Source: Gammaproteobacteria bacterium (GTDB lineage: Bacteria; Pseudomonadota; Gammaproteobacteria; JAJDOJ01). Taken from it: a stretch of 20,769 nt of DNA. The notes beneath the pieces were generated by a model. It was given only the letters and a program-made list of their open reading frames with translations, ran no database searches and had not been told where the DNA came from. The first letter of the stretch is position 1. Each line of letters opens with the position of its first letter. The position numbers and the translations under genes were made by a program. Positions 1-6,931 of the stretch are shown here, in pieces. The stretch is taken from assembly GCA_027030565.1 (NCBI GenBank), contig JALVEU010000363.1, positions 1-20,769 of the forward strand. Reading direction: 5' to 3'.

Positions 1-1
1 C

Positions 2-340
2 GGCCGGCCGGCGGATGCCGGGGTGGCCGCCGCGGGGTCGGGTGCCCCGGCCCCGGTGGTCTCTTCGGCTGCGACGGAGGCGGGCGCGGCGACGGGTGGG
101 ACGGCCCGGACGCCATCTGCGCGGCGTAAAAAGGCCGCTGCCGGGAGGCGCACGAGCCCGCCGGGGACCAGGGCCAAGCGAAATGCCAGAGAAAGGTCTA
201 AAATAACCTTAAAAGACATGGACAAAGATGACACTCCACCGAAGAAGTCTGAGACAGATCCCGTAACCCCGGTCGCCAAGGCGGCCGTGCGGCCGCGCAA
301 GGCGCGTCGCGGGATCCGCCTCAAGGGGGAATTGGACTGA
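2..340 (+). CDS. 3' end of an unidentified Ala/Pro-rich, basic protein (cut by left edge)
   Basis: The reading frame is open from the window edge to a TGA at 338-340, so this is probably the C-terminal tail of a longer gene. A GTG at 23 could also start a 105-residue protein, but no clear ribosome site precedes it. The visible part is low complexity: first Ala/Gly/Ser/Thr/Pro-rich, then strongly basic (for example RRKKAAAGRR), then a Lys/Asp-rich AT-rich patch around 190-265 (KITLKDMDKDD), and finally another basic end (RPRKARRGIRLKGELD). No domain is recognisable. Basic disordered tails of this kind can bind nucleic acid or polyanions, but function cannot be assigned. An ATG at 219 within the AT-rich patch could give a 40-residue product; I think this less likely. 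Confidence 0.45.
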   Translation, partial: GRPADAGVAAAGSGAPAPVVSSAATEAGAATGGTARTPSARRKKAAAGRRTSPPGTRAKRNARERSKITLKDMDKDDTPPKKSETDPVTPVAKAAVRPRKARRGIRLKGELD

Positions 341-367
341 GATCGGGCATGACCTGGGTCCCCGATC
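341..367 (+). terminator. Hairpin directly after the first stop codon
   Basis: A perfect 7-bp stem, GATCGGG (341-347) with CCCGATC (361-367), encloses a 13-base loop. It begins on the base after the TGA at 338-340. No T-run follows, so it could be a weak or factor-assisted terminator or an mRNA 3'-end stabiliser. It separates the partial gene from the exported-protein pair. The rest of 368-535 holds no gene I can support. Confidence 0.4.
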
Positions 368-535
368 CCGGAAGGACACGCAGAATTTGAGCAGGGCGAT
401 GAAGGCGTGCGCAGCGCAGGGCCACACAGCATCGGTCAGGAGGATCGGCGAACCTCGGAACACCGCGCAGCGGAGGCGCCGCCACGATCATAGGATCACC
501 GTTTCTCGATATTTGCATAGAGGTGGGCCGGCAAC

Positions 536-1210
536 ATGAAGACTGTCGAAACAGGGCGTGAAGGCGACAACGATGGCTTGGCCCACGCCGGTGGAGGTCG
601 TAAGCCGCGACCGTGTCTCGGGTGGCTGGGGATAGTGGGGGGTTGCCTGGCGCTCCAGTCGGCCCTTGCGCAGCAGGCCATGGTTCCAGGGCAGGGCCTG
701 TACGTGCAGAACCTGGGTGAGCCCGTGCCGGACTCGGTGGCGGCAAGCATGGGCTATCCGCCCCTGAACTACTCCCCCGAACAGGCGGATGCGCCTCCAG
801 GGTCATCCGCAGATGCACCCCCGCCCCGACGGCGTGATGCCTACGCGGGCACCGCGATCGGTCCGAGTCCTCGGCAGCCGACCCGCCCGACCTATCCTCA
901 GGCCGGCGGTTACGCCACCACACCCCCCGCGGGGGGCTATGCACCCCAGCCATGGGCGGGGCAGACTGCGGCTCCTGAGCCGCCCGCCTCTTCTTACGGT
1001 CACCCGCCTGCAGCAGCGGGATATGCCCCTGCCACGAGTGGCTACGGTTACGGCTACGGCGGGGCATCGGGCCCCGTCCCCCAGGGATCGCAGCCTCCCG
1101 CCACCGGTTGGCAGACGCCTCCGGCGGCCCGGCAGGGCTATGGGACGGCGCCGGCGTTTCCGGGGTCGGGCCAGCCGTCCGGACTTCCAGCAACCTACGG
1201 GGTACCTTGA
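536..1210 (+). CDS. Exported Pro/Gly/Tyr-rich low-complexity protein
   Basis: This is a 224-residue protein of unknown function. The ATG at 536 is preceded by AGAGGTGG at 519-526 with a 9-base spacer, which supports the start. An unusually long charged N-region (about 27 residues) leads to a hydrophobic stretch (LGWLGIVGGCLALQ) and a signal-peptidase-I-like site after SALA, near residue 45. A VGGC triplet inside the hydrophobic stretch is a weaker alternative lipobox. The mature part is nearly all Pro, Gly, Ala, Tyr, Ser and Gln, with repeated GY steps such as GYGYGYGG and GGYAPQPW, and no conserved fold. Its stop overlaps the next start (TGATG), so the two are probably co-translated. It may be a structural or matrix-like envelope protein; purple-bacterial sulfur-globule proteins share a Gly/Tyr-rich style, but I see no real match. 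Confidence 0.7.
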   Translation: MKTVETGREGDNDGLAHAGGGRKPRPCLGWLGIVGGCLALQSALAQQAMVPGQGLYVQNLGEPVPDSVAASMGYPPLNYSPEQADAPPGSSADAPPPRRRDAYAGTAIGPSPRQPTRPTYPQAGGYATTPPAGGYAPQPWAGQTAAPEPPASSYGHPPAAAGYAPATSGYGYGYGGASGPVPQGSQPPATGWQTPPAARQGYGTAPAFPGSGQPSGLPATYGVP

Positions 1211-2208
1211 TGACGCGACACACGACATGGCGGTGGGTTCGGGCACTCGCCCGTGACGGTCTTCGGTGGTGGAGGCCAGCGTCGATCGGCCTGGGTGTGC
1301 TGGTGCTCGTGGCCGGCGGCTGCAGCCGGGACGAGGAGGGTGGCTCCACCGAGACGGCCTTGGAGTCGACGGTGGAGCGGCCTGCGCCTTCGGGCGTTTC
1401 CTATGCCCCCGCACCGCTGGCGGGCTATACGGCCAACCCTCCACAGGGCCTGGCACAGCCGGGTTATCGTGCCGGAGTACCGGGCTATGGGCAGGCCCCG
1501 GGTACAGCGCCCTACGGCTATCCGCCCGTGGTGGACGGCACAGGGTATGGTGTTCCCGGGACCCAGGGGGCACAGCCGTCGTACGCGCAACCCGGCATCG
1601 GGGACTACCGGGACGGTACCGGTACGTATCCCTCAGCTCAGCCCCCCCTGTCGGGCGTCGCGCCGGGTGCCGGTGGGGACTACTATTACATTCCGTCGAG
1701 CCCTGGCACCGGCCAAGGCTACGGCCAGGTCACACAGCCGGGTGCCGGGCAGGGCGGATTCGGTTCGCCCACTCACCCGGGGGCCTGGAGCGGAGGCGGA
1801 TGGCAGGGTGCAAGCGGTTCCGCGCTCCCGCCGTCGCCGGTGACCCACCCCTCGGGCGTGGCGCCGGGACCGCTTCCGCAGGAGACACCCGGTGTCTGGC
1901 CACAGGCACAGCCCTCCCCGCAGAGCGACCTCTATCCGAGCCTGGACTACGACCCCACGCGCGAGGTGCGTGCGCAACAGGCCGCTCCCACCGTACCCGT
2001 CCCCGCGACCCCGGCACCCGTGACGCCCGCCACGCCCACCGTGCCCGCATGGGGCGGGACCGCCGCGGTGCCGACCACGCCGGTCTATCCCTACGGCGGT
2101 TACGGCACCTACGGTGTGACGCCGGGGCTCTATCCGCCCGCCTACACGGCACCGCTGCAGCCCTGGGCGGGGCTGTTCCCGTTCGTGGGAGGATTGCCCG
2201 TCTGGTGA
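1210..2208 (+). CDS. Pro/Gly/Tyr-rich lipoprotein
   Basis: This is a 332-residue protein. The ATG at 1210 shares its A with the upstream TGA. The frame extends upstream to an ATG at 1108, but that start would bury the signal sequence. An Arg/Trp-rich n-region is followed by a hydrophobic core and VLVAGGC, a lipobox-like site with Cys38 as the likely acylated residue, so export and lipid anchoring are likely. The mature protein is low complexity, with repeated Gly-Tyr-Gly and Pro-Gly-Tyr steps, DYYYIP near the middle, and a PVPATPAPVTPATPTVPA linker before a Tyr-rich end that finishes in LFPFVGGLPVW. It has the same compositional style as the gene before it, which suggests a shared role or common origin. 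Function is unknown; it could be a cell-surface or periplasmic matrix protein. Confidence 0.72.
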   Translation: MTRHTTWRWVRALARDGLRWWRPASIGLGVLVLVAGGCSRDEEGGSTETALESTVERPAPSGVSYAPAPLAGYTANPPQGLAQPGYRAGVPGYGQAPGTAPYGYPPVVDGTGYGVPGTQGAQPSYAQPGIGDYRDGTGTYPSAQPPLSGVAPGAGGDYYYIPSSPGTGQGYGQVTQPGAGQGGFGSPTHPGAWSGGGWQGASGSALPPSPVTHPSGVAPGPLPQETPGVWPQAQPSPQSDLYPSLDYDPTREVRAQQAAPTVPVPATPAPVTPATPTVPAWGGTAAVPTTPVYPYGGYGTYGVTPGLYPPAYTAPLQPWAGLFPFVGGLPVW

Positions 2209-2232
2209 GGCCAGGCCTGCCGCAGGCTTAGC

Positions 2233-2262
2233 GCGCGCTGCCAGTGGCCGCGTGCAGCGCGC
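2233..2262 (+). terminator. Terminator-like hairpin after the lipoprotein gene
   Basis: An 8-bp perfect stem, GCGCGCTG (2233-2240) with CAGCGCGC (2255-2262), closes a 14-base loop 25 bases after the lipoprotein stop. A second small hairpin (GCCTG/CAGGC, 2215-2227) precedes it. There is no T-run, so Rho-independent function is uncertain. The position suggests the exported-protein pair and the parA-like gene are separate transcription units. Confidence 0.42.
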
Positions 2263-2388
2263 ACGAGAGCGGCCACACGTCTCCCGGCCGTACCGTACTT
2301 CCCGGCCCCCTCGGTGCATGGGGGCCGCCATTGGGATAGGATCTACACGGCTTTCGTGGTATACCGCCGCTGCGGTGCGGGGTTCGAC

Positions 2389-2401
2389 ATGTGCCGCACA
2401 T
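2389..2401. promoter_or_regulatory. 13-bp palindrome upstream of the parA-like gene (possible operator)
   Basis: ATGTGCCGCACAT is a perfect inverted repeat (ATGTGC, centre C, GCACAT), here extended to 15 bp by flanking C and G. It ends 31 bases before the chosen ATG at 2433. The identical 13-mer occurs at 13648-13660, upstream of a small membrane-protein gene. It could be an operator for an unknown regulator. Chance is possible, because 6+1+6 palindromes are not rare in 20 kb. Confidence 0.35.
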
Positions 2402-2432
2402 GGCAACGGGAACGGCGATCGTGTGGGGGGTG

Positions 2433-3053
2433 ATGATCACAGTCATAGCGAACCTCAAAGGCGGCACCGGCAAGAGCACGGTCAATTTCAATCTCGCGGT
2501 CTGGCTCGCCCTTCAGGGACGCCCCGTGCAGGTGTACGACCTGGACCCTCAGCGTACCCTGACCGACGTGCTCGAGATCCGTGAGGAGGAGGGGTTCGAG
2601 CCGCAGATCCCCCTCGCACACCGGCTGCCGGGGCCTCGCGCCAAGGTGCTCAAGGAGGCTGAAGTCCTTGTGGACGTGGGCACCGCTGACATGGAAGCGC
2701 TGCGTGGGGCGCTGCGGCGGGCCCATCGCATCGTCGTACCGGTGCCGCCCAGCCAGGCAGACGTGTGGTCCACGCAGCGTTTCCTGCGCATGATCCGGGA
2801 GCTGCGCCCCAAGGGGACACCCGAGGTTCTGGGATTCATCAATCGGGCGGATACGCATCTGTTCGTGCGCGAGACGGAGGAAACGGCCGAAGCCCTGAAG
2901 TTGTTGCCCGGGATCCGGCCCTTGAAGACGAGGCTGCATCAGCGCACCGCCTACCGGCGTTCCTTCAGCGAAGGCCTGGCCGTCTTCGAACTGGAACCCT
3001 TGAGCAAGGCGGCACGGGAACTGCAACGCCTGGCCGGTGAGCTGTATCCGTGA
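2433..3053 (+). CDS. Orphan ParA/ParF-like positioning ATPase
   Basis: This is a 206-residue P-loop ATPase of the ParA/MinD superfamily. The deviant Walker A is KGGTGKST at residues 9-16 with signature Lys9 and catalytic Lys14. Walker A' is DLDPQ (36-40), and the Walker B region is VLVDVG. The C-terminal segment with HQRTAYRRSFSEG resembles the equivalent region of small ParF-type proteins. Such ATPases dimerise with ATP, bind DNA or membrane non-specifically, and position a cargo (plasmid, carboxysome, chemotaxis array, flagellum). The ATG at 2433 gives the usual MITVIANLKGG start and follows GGGGGG at 2425-2430; in-frame GTG 2391 and ATG 2400 are alternatives. No ParB, parS or replication gene is nearby, so the cargo is probably not DNA. 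The cargo cannot be named from sequence. Confidence 0.88.
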   Translation: MITVIANLKGGTGKSTVNFNLAVWLALQGRPVQVYDLDPQRTLTDVLEIREEEGFEPQIPLAHRLPGPRAKVLKEAEVLVDVGTADMEALRGALRRAHRIVVPVPPSQADVWSTQRFLRMIRELRPKGTPEVLGFINRADTHLFVRETEETAEALKLLPGIRPLKTRLHQRTAYRRSFSEGLAVFELEPLSKAARELQRLAGELYP

Positions 3054-3071
3054 GCCCGGGCCGACCGCATA

Positions 3072-3094
3072 GCGGAACGGGGGCGAGGTTCCGC
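3072..3094 (+). terminator. Hairpin between the parA-like gene and the TPR gene
   Basis: A 7-bp perfect stem, GCGGAAC (3072-3078) with GTTCCGC (3088-3094), encloses a 9-base G-rich loop, 18 bases after the parA stop. No T-run follows. It may terminate or attenuate transcription, or protect the upstream mRNA end. Confidence 0.35.
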
Positions 3095-3171
3095 ACCTCC
3101 CTGGGGGCATTGACCGGGATCTTCGGAAGAACTGCGTCGGAAGCCGAAATCCCGCATAATCAGGAGATTCT

Positions 3172-4509
3172 TTGGGCGCGTGGCCACCGCGGAGTTCGGC
3201 GATGATGCGATGGATCTGGGACAACCTGGTGCTCCTGCTGGTGCTTTCGGCCTTCGTGCTGGGGGCAGCCAACTACAAGGATCTCGGTTACTGGTTCGGC
3301 GCCACATCCTCCGAGGGGCATGAGCCGCCGCACGGCGAAGCCCACGCCGGCTCTGGCGCAGAGGAGCGAGGTGTCAGTGCGGCTTCTGGCCCGCAGACCC
3401 TGGGGGAGACTGGGAAGGCACCTGCGCCCGGTCCAGTTCCCGCGGTCGCGATCGCCCCGGCGGTCACGCAATCCCCGGGTCCGGAACGGGCCTCCGGGGC
3501 CGCTGGGGAGCCTGCGGCTTCGGCGACCCCTGCCCCGGCTCAGTCCGGGAAGCCAGCGGGCCCCAGGGAGAGTGCCCCCGCAACACATCAGGCGTCGGGT
3601 TCCGCTTCCTCCGACGTCGAGGTGACGCTGGGTTCGGCCCCCGCCCAGGAGCCACCGCTCACGAGCACGCCTGAAGCCGGCCGGCCAGAAGCCCCCGGGG
3701 CGGCAGGAGCCGAATCCCACGCCACGGTTCCAGTCGAGGAGCCCACTGCACCGGCCGCCGATGTCCCACCTCGGGTCGGGCATGTCCCCACCGAAGAAGC
3801 CGTTCCACATCCCTCCACTGCAGGAGAGGAGACCACCGAGACCGTCTCGTCCCCTATGTCCGAGGCGTCCCGGCCGGCCGTCGCTGTGGAGGAGGCTGCC
3901 TCGCCTGCGGCGCTCGAGGCCGCGGCATCCGGATCCGCCGTGACCGGTGACACCGTTCCGCCCGGGGGGGATGGTGTACCGGCAGGGCCGGACACGGCTC
4001 GGGGCGAGACCTCCTCGACGCACGAAGCACTGCCGGTGCCCGTGCCATCTGCGAGCGCGGCGCCCGAGGGCAGCCCTGGTTCCATTGCCGCGCAGACCGC
4101 ACCGGAGACCCAACCGGGAGGAACGGGCGAGCCTGGAGGGGGTGCGGTCTCATCCGCGCCGAAAGCGGAGGTTCCGGGAGCGGGGACTCCTTCCACCGGC
4201 ATCGACGTGACGGCGCTGTGGGAGGAGGCGATCCAACAGATGGCCCGCTGGAACTGGGGGGCTGCGGCTCGGAACCTGGAACGGATCACCGCGGCAAGCC
4301 CCGGCGACGTGCGGGCATGGCAGATGCTGGGGCGGGCCCGGTTGGTCCGTGGGGATCGGCCAGGGGCGTTGGCCGCCTGGGAGCGGGCCGCCGAGCTGGC
4401 CGCCTCAAGAGACGACATGTGGGTGTTCGGTGCCATGGTCCACGAGATCGGGCGACTCGATCCAGAACGGGCGCTACGAATCATGGACCGCGTGCGCGGC
4501 CAGCACTGA
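3172..4509 (+). CDS. Membrane-anchored protein with long disordered linker and C-terminal TPR-like domain
   Basis: This is a 445-residue protein of unknown function. The TTG at 3172 has a good site, AGGAG at 3162-3166 with a 5-base spacer. ATG 3202 or 3205 would give a cleaner membrane anchor but lacks as good a site. The N-terminus is a single hydrophobic anchor (WIWDNLVLLLVLSAFVLGAA). About 300 residues of Pro/Ala/Ser/Glu-rich, presumably disordered sequence follow. The last ~100 residues are helical and TPR-like (WNWGAAARNLERI, then WQMLGRARLVRGDRPGALAAWERA). The layout suggests a tether that holds a protein-binding domain away from the inner membrane. Placed between a ParA-like ATPase and a DUF302 gene, it is a candidate membrane partner for one of them. 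That link is inference only. Confidence 0.75.
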   Translation: MGAWPPRSSAMMRWIWDNLVLLLVLSAFVLGAANYKDLGYWFGATSSEGHEPPHGEAHAGSGAEERGVSAASGPQTLGETGKAPAPGPVPAVAIAPAVTQSPGPERASGAAGEPAASATPAPAQSGKPAGPRESAPATHQASGSASSDVEVTLGSAPAQEPPLTSTPEAGRPEAPGAAGAESHATVPVEEPTAPAADVPPRVGHVPTEEAVPHPSTAGEETTETVSSPMSEASRPAVAVEEAASPAALEAAASGSAVTGDTVPPGGDGVPAGPDTARGETSSTHEALPVPVPSASAAPEGSPGSIAAQTAPETQPGGTGEPGGGAVSSAPKAEVPGAGTPSTGIDVTALWEEAIQQMARWNWGAAARNLERITAASPGDVRAWQMLGRARLVRGDRPGALAAWERAAELAASRDDMWVFGAMVHEIGRLDPERALRIMDRVRGQH

Positions 4510-4605
4510 ACGGTTGCCCGCGCGCGAGGACCCGTTCAGCGGGCGGCGGGCCGGCCGCCACTGCACGGAGTGGCAGGCTTCAAACACGAAGAAGGAGGGA
4601 GACTC

Positions 4606-5214
4606 ATGGGACTGATCCGCAATTTGCTGGCCTTGATCGGCCTGGTGGTGGTGGCGGCGGTGATCTGGGCCGGTGTCCAGTATGGACCATTGTTGGCGCA
4701 GGCCCGGCAACTGGACGAACGGGCACCCCAAGTGTACGCCGAGTTGTTCAGGAAGGTTCTCGAGACAGGCAACAGCGCCGATGCCACGGTGTGGAAACGC
4801 AAGGTGGCCGAGGACCTGTCGGTGGAGGACGTGGAGACGACCTTGGTCAACGTCGCCAATGAGCTCAACATCCAGAACGTCGGGCGGGCCATCCCCGAGG
4901 AGGGGGGGCTGCCCTTGTCCAAGCAGGTGGAGGCCTCGACGGGCAAGCCGTACCGCTTCGTCAAGATCTACATGTTCTGCAACGCCCTGACCGCGGCCAA
5001 GATGCTGGACTACACCGATGCCTATTCGGCCTATCTCCCTTGCCGGATCTCCCTGGTGGAGGACAAGACGGGCCAGCTCTGGCTCTACACCCTCAACATG
5101 GACCTGATGATCTACGGGGGCAGGCCGCTGCCGGCCGATCTCAAGTCCGAGGCCGAGCACGTGAAGGAAGTCATCCTGGAGATCATGGACCGGGCGGCCC
5201 AGGGTGAGTTCTGA
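4606..5214 (+). CDS. Membrane-anchored DUF302-family protein
   Basis: This is a 202-residue protein. The ATG at 4606 follows GAAGGAGGGA (4591-4600) with a 5-base spacer. An in-frame GTG at 4570 would add 12 residues but lacks this site. Residues about 8-25 form one membrane segment (LALIGLVVVAAVIWAGV). The C-terminal half, roughly residues 82-168, has the DUF302 pattern: FVKIYMFCNA, then AYLPCRISLVEDKTGQLWL, then a following strand NMDLM. It includes Cys125 and Cys146, placed as is common in the family. DUF302 proteins have no agreed function; many occur in sulfur- or metal-related contexts. It lies 96 bases after the TPR gene on the same strand and is probably co-transcribed. Confidence 0.8.
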   Translation: MGLIRNLLALIGLVVVAAVIWAGVQYGPLLAQARQLDERAPQVYAELFRKVLETGNSADATVWKRKVAEDLSVEDVETTLVNVANELNIQNVGRAIPEEGGLPLSKQVEASTGKPYRFVKIYMFCNALTAAKMLDYTDAYSAYLPCRISLVEDKTGQLWLYTLNMDLMIYGGRPLPADLKSEAEHVKEVILEIMDRAAQGEF

Positions 5215-5380
5215 ATCACCCGTCAATCGTAGGGGAGTTCGGCACTGTGTAGGATGTCGTCCGCCGTGCGGCCCGGAGTTGTCGTGCGATCAATCGACTG
5301 CGGTCCCCTGTATCCTGCCGTGGCGGCTGCGAACGGCCAGTCGCCGGGCATCCGCCTAGAGGAGGTATACGACCAGAATC

Positions 5381-6913
5381 ATGTTCGAACGACCAACCAA
5401 AGGTATCCGGGAGCGGGTGGAGCGGTTGCGGAGCCATCTGCAGGAAGAGAACCCGCTGCTTGTGGACGTCATCGGCAGCTTCCAGCAACTGGACCGTGTC
5501 GCCTACGGCCTCGGCCTGCTGGAACCCCACGAGTCTTACGCAACGCGCATCGCCTGGTGGCCGCTGATCTCGGTGTTGGGCACCTTCTCCGCCGGAAAGT
5601 CCACCTTCATCAACCAGTATCTCGGCCATCCGCTGCAAAAGACGGGCAATCAGGCCGTGGACGACAAGTTCACGGTGATCTGCTACAGCAAGGACCACGA
5701 AGTTCGGGTGTTGCCCGGGCTGGCGCTGGACGCCGATCCGCGCTTTCCTTTTTATCAGATCAGTGAGGAGATCGAGAAGGTCGCAGCCGGCGAGGGGGCG
5801 CGGGTCGACACCTATCTGCAGCTCAAGACCTGTCCGTCCGAGCGTCTGCGTGGCCGCATCCTCATCGACTCCCCCGGCTTCGATGCGGACGAACAGCGCC
5901 GATCCACGCTGCGCATCACCGATCACATCATTGAGCTCTCGGACCTGGTCCTGGTGTTCTTCGATGCCCGGCATCCGGAGCCTGGGGCCATGCAGGACAC
6001 CCTCGAGCACCTCGTGGTGGGCACCGTGCGCCGCAACGATGCCAACAAGGTCCTGTTCATCCTCAATCAGATCGACACCACCGCCCATGAGGACAACGCC
6101 GAAGAGGTGGTGGCGGCCTGGCAGCGGGCGCTCGCCCAAGGCGGGCTGGTCAGCGGGCGGTTCTACACCATCTACAACGAGGAGGCGGCCGTTCCCATCG
6201 AGCCCGAGACGCTGCGCAAGCGGTACCAGGCCAAGCGGGACGCGGACCTGGCCGAGATCTATCAGCGTATGGAGCAGGTCACCGTGGAGCGGGCGTACCG
6301 AATCGTCGGATCCCTGGAGAACGCAGCCAACCGGATCGAGCATCATGCCGTACCCGCGCTCACCGACGCCTTGCGCCGCTGGCGCCGTGGTGTGCTGCTC
6401 TTGGATGCCCTGGTCCTGGGGCCCTTGTTCCTCCTGCTCATCGTGGCCACCGTCTATGCCGGTTACTGGCAGGGCTGGCGGTTCGCTCCGCCATGGCTGG
6501 ACGGTTCGTTGACCTCCTGGATCATCGCTGCCGTGACAGGGGTGGTGACGGCCGGGGTCTTCGTGGCGCTCCACTTCTGGATCCGTAAGCTGGTGGCCCG
6601 GCGGATCGCCCGGCGTCTGGAGGAACGGAGCCTGGAAGGCAATCTGGCGGCGGCCTTCCGCAAGAACACGCGCTGGTGGCGGTCTCTGTTCCACCGGATT
6701 CCCACGGGCTGGTCACGGTCGGCGGCGCGGAAGGTGGAGCGTGCGCGCGCCGACGCCGATCGGTTCGTGCAGCAGCTCAACGACCGTTACGCCGCGCCCT
6801 CCGGAGAGACGGCCGTACCGGCTTCCGAGGACAAAGCGGCACAGCCCGCGACCAGCACGCAGGTCCCGGAGGGCGAACCGAGACCTTCCGTGGCCGAGTC
6901 CAAGGCGGTTTGA
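5381..6913 (+). CDS. Dynamin/EHD-like GTPase with two C-terminal membrane segments
   Basis: This is a 510-residue GTPase. A helical N-terminus (residues 1-55) precedes the G domain. P-loop: GTFSAGKST (67-75). Switch region: NQAVDDKFTV (90-99). G3: DSPG (163-166) followed by FDADEQR. G4: NQID (229-232) within KVLFILNQID. Spacing and the LVFFDARHPE segment resemble the EHD/dynamin group rather than small Ras-like GTPases. Two hydrophobic segments follow at about 339-361 and 377-399, then a basic helical region and a disordered Pro/Ala/Glu tail. Dynamin-family proteins assemble on and reshape membranes on GTP binding. The ATG at 5381 has a 9-base anti-SD match (AGAGGAGGT, 5358-5366), but the 14-base spacer is long. 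The gene is convergent with mreD. Exact role unknown. Confidence 0.85.
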   Translation: MFERPTKGIRERVERLRSHLQEENPLLVDVIGSFQQLDRVAYGLGLLEPHESYATRIAWWPLISVLGTFSAGKSTFINQYLGHPLQKTGNQAVDDKFTVICYSKDHEVRVLPGLALDADPRFPFYQISEEIEKVAAGEGARVDTYLQLKTCPSERLRGRILIDSPGFDADEQRRSTLRITDHIIELSDLVLVFFDARHPEPGAMQDTLEHLVVGTVRRNDANKVLFILNQIDTTAHEDNAEEVVAAWQRALAQGGLVSGRFYTIYNEEAAVPIEPETLRKRYQAKRDADLAEIYQRMEQVTVERAYRIVGSLENAANRIEHHAVPALTDALRRWRRGVLLLDALVLGPLFLLLIVATVYAGYWQGWRFAPPWLDGSLTSWIIAAVTGVVTAGVFVALHFWIRKLVARRIARRLEERSLEGNLAAAFRKNTRWWRSLFHRIPTGWSRSAARKVERARADADRFVQQLNDRYAAPSGETAVPASEDKAAQPATSTQVPEGEPRPSVAESKAV

Positions 6914-6931
6914 GCAGAGGCCGGCTGCTCA
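6911..6931. terminator. Hairpin containing both convergent stop codons
   Basis: TGAGCAG (6911-6917) pairs perfectly with CTGCTCA (6925-6931) around a 7-base loop. The left arm contains the GTPase TGA and the right arm contains the mreD TGA read on the minus strand. It can fold in either transcript and is a candidate bidirectional terminator between two convergent units only 15 bases apart. There is no T-run on either side. Confidence 0.4.

Noticed and set aside
321..1349. 342-codon minus-strand open frame across the exported-protein pair
   Set aside because: Composition is Arg/Pro/Ser-rich shadow sequence without signal or domain; the plus-strand genes have signal sequences, a ribosome site and a coupled overlap.
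536..2208. Calling the Gly/Tyr-rich pair sulfur-globule proteins
   Set aside because: Only composition is shared. These are longer and much richer in Pro and Ala than the known globule proteins as I remember them.
2433..3053. Reading the ParA-like gene as a carboxysome-positioning McdA or plasmid ParA
   Set aside because: No carboxysome genes, McdB, ParB, parS or replication gene is in the window; only the superfamily is supported.
5216..6694. 492-codon open frame on the minus strand opposite the GTPase gene
   Set aside because: It is a mirror of a real GC-rich gene with recognisable GTPase motifs; its translation has no domain and is rich in His/Gln/Gly in the usual antisense manner.
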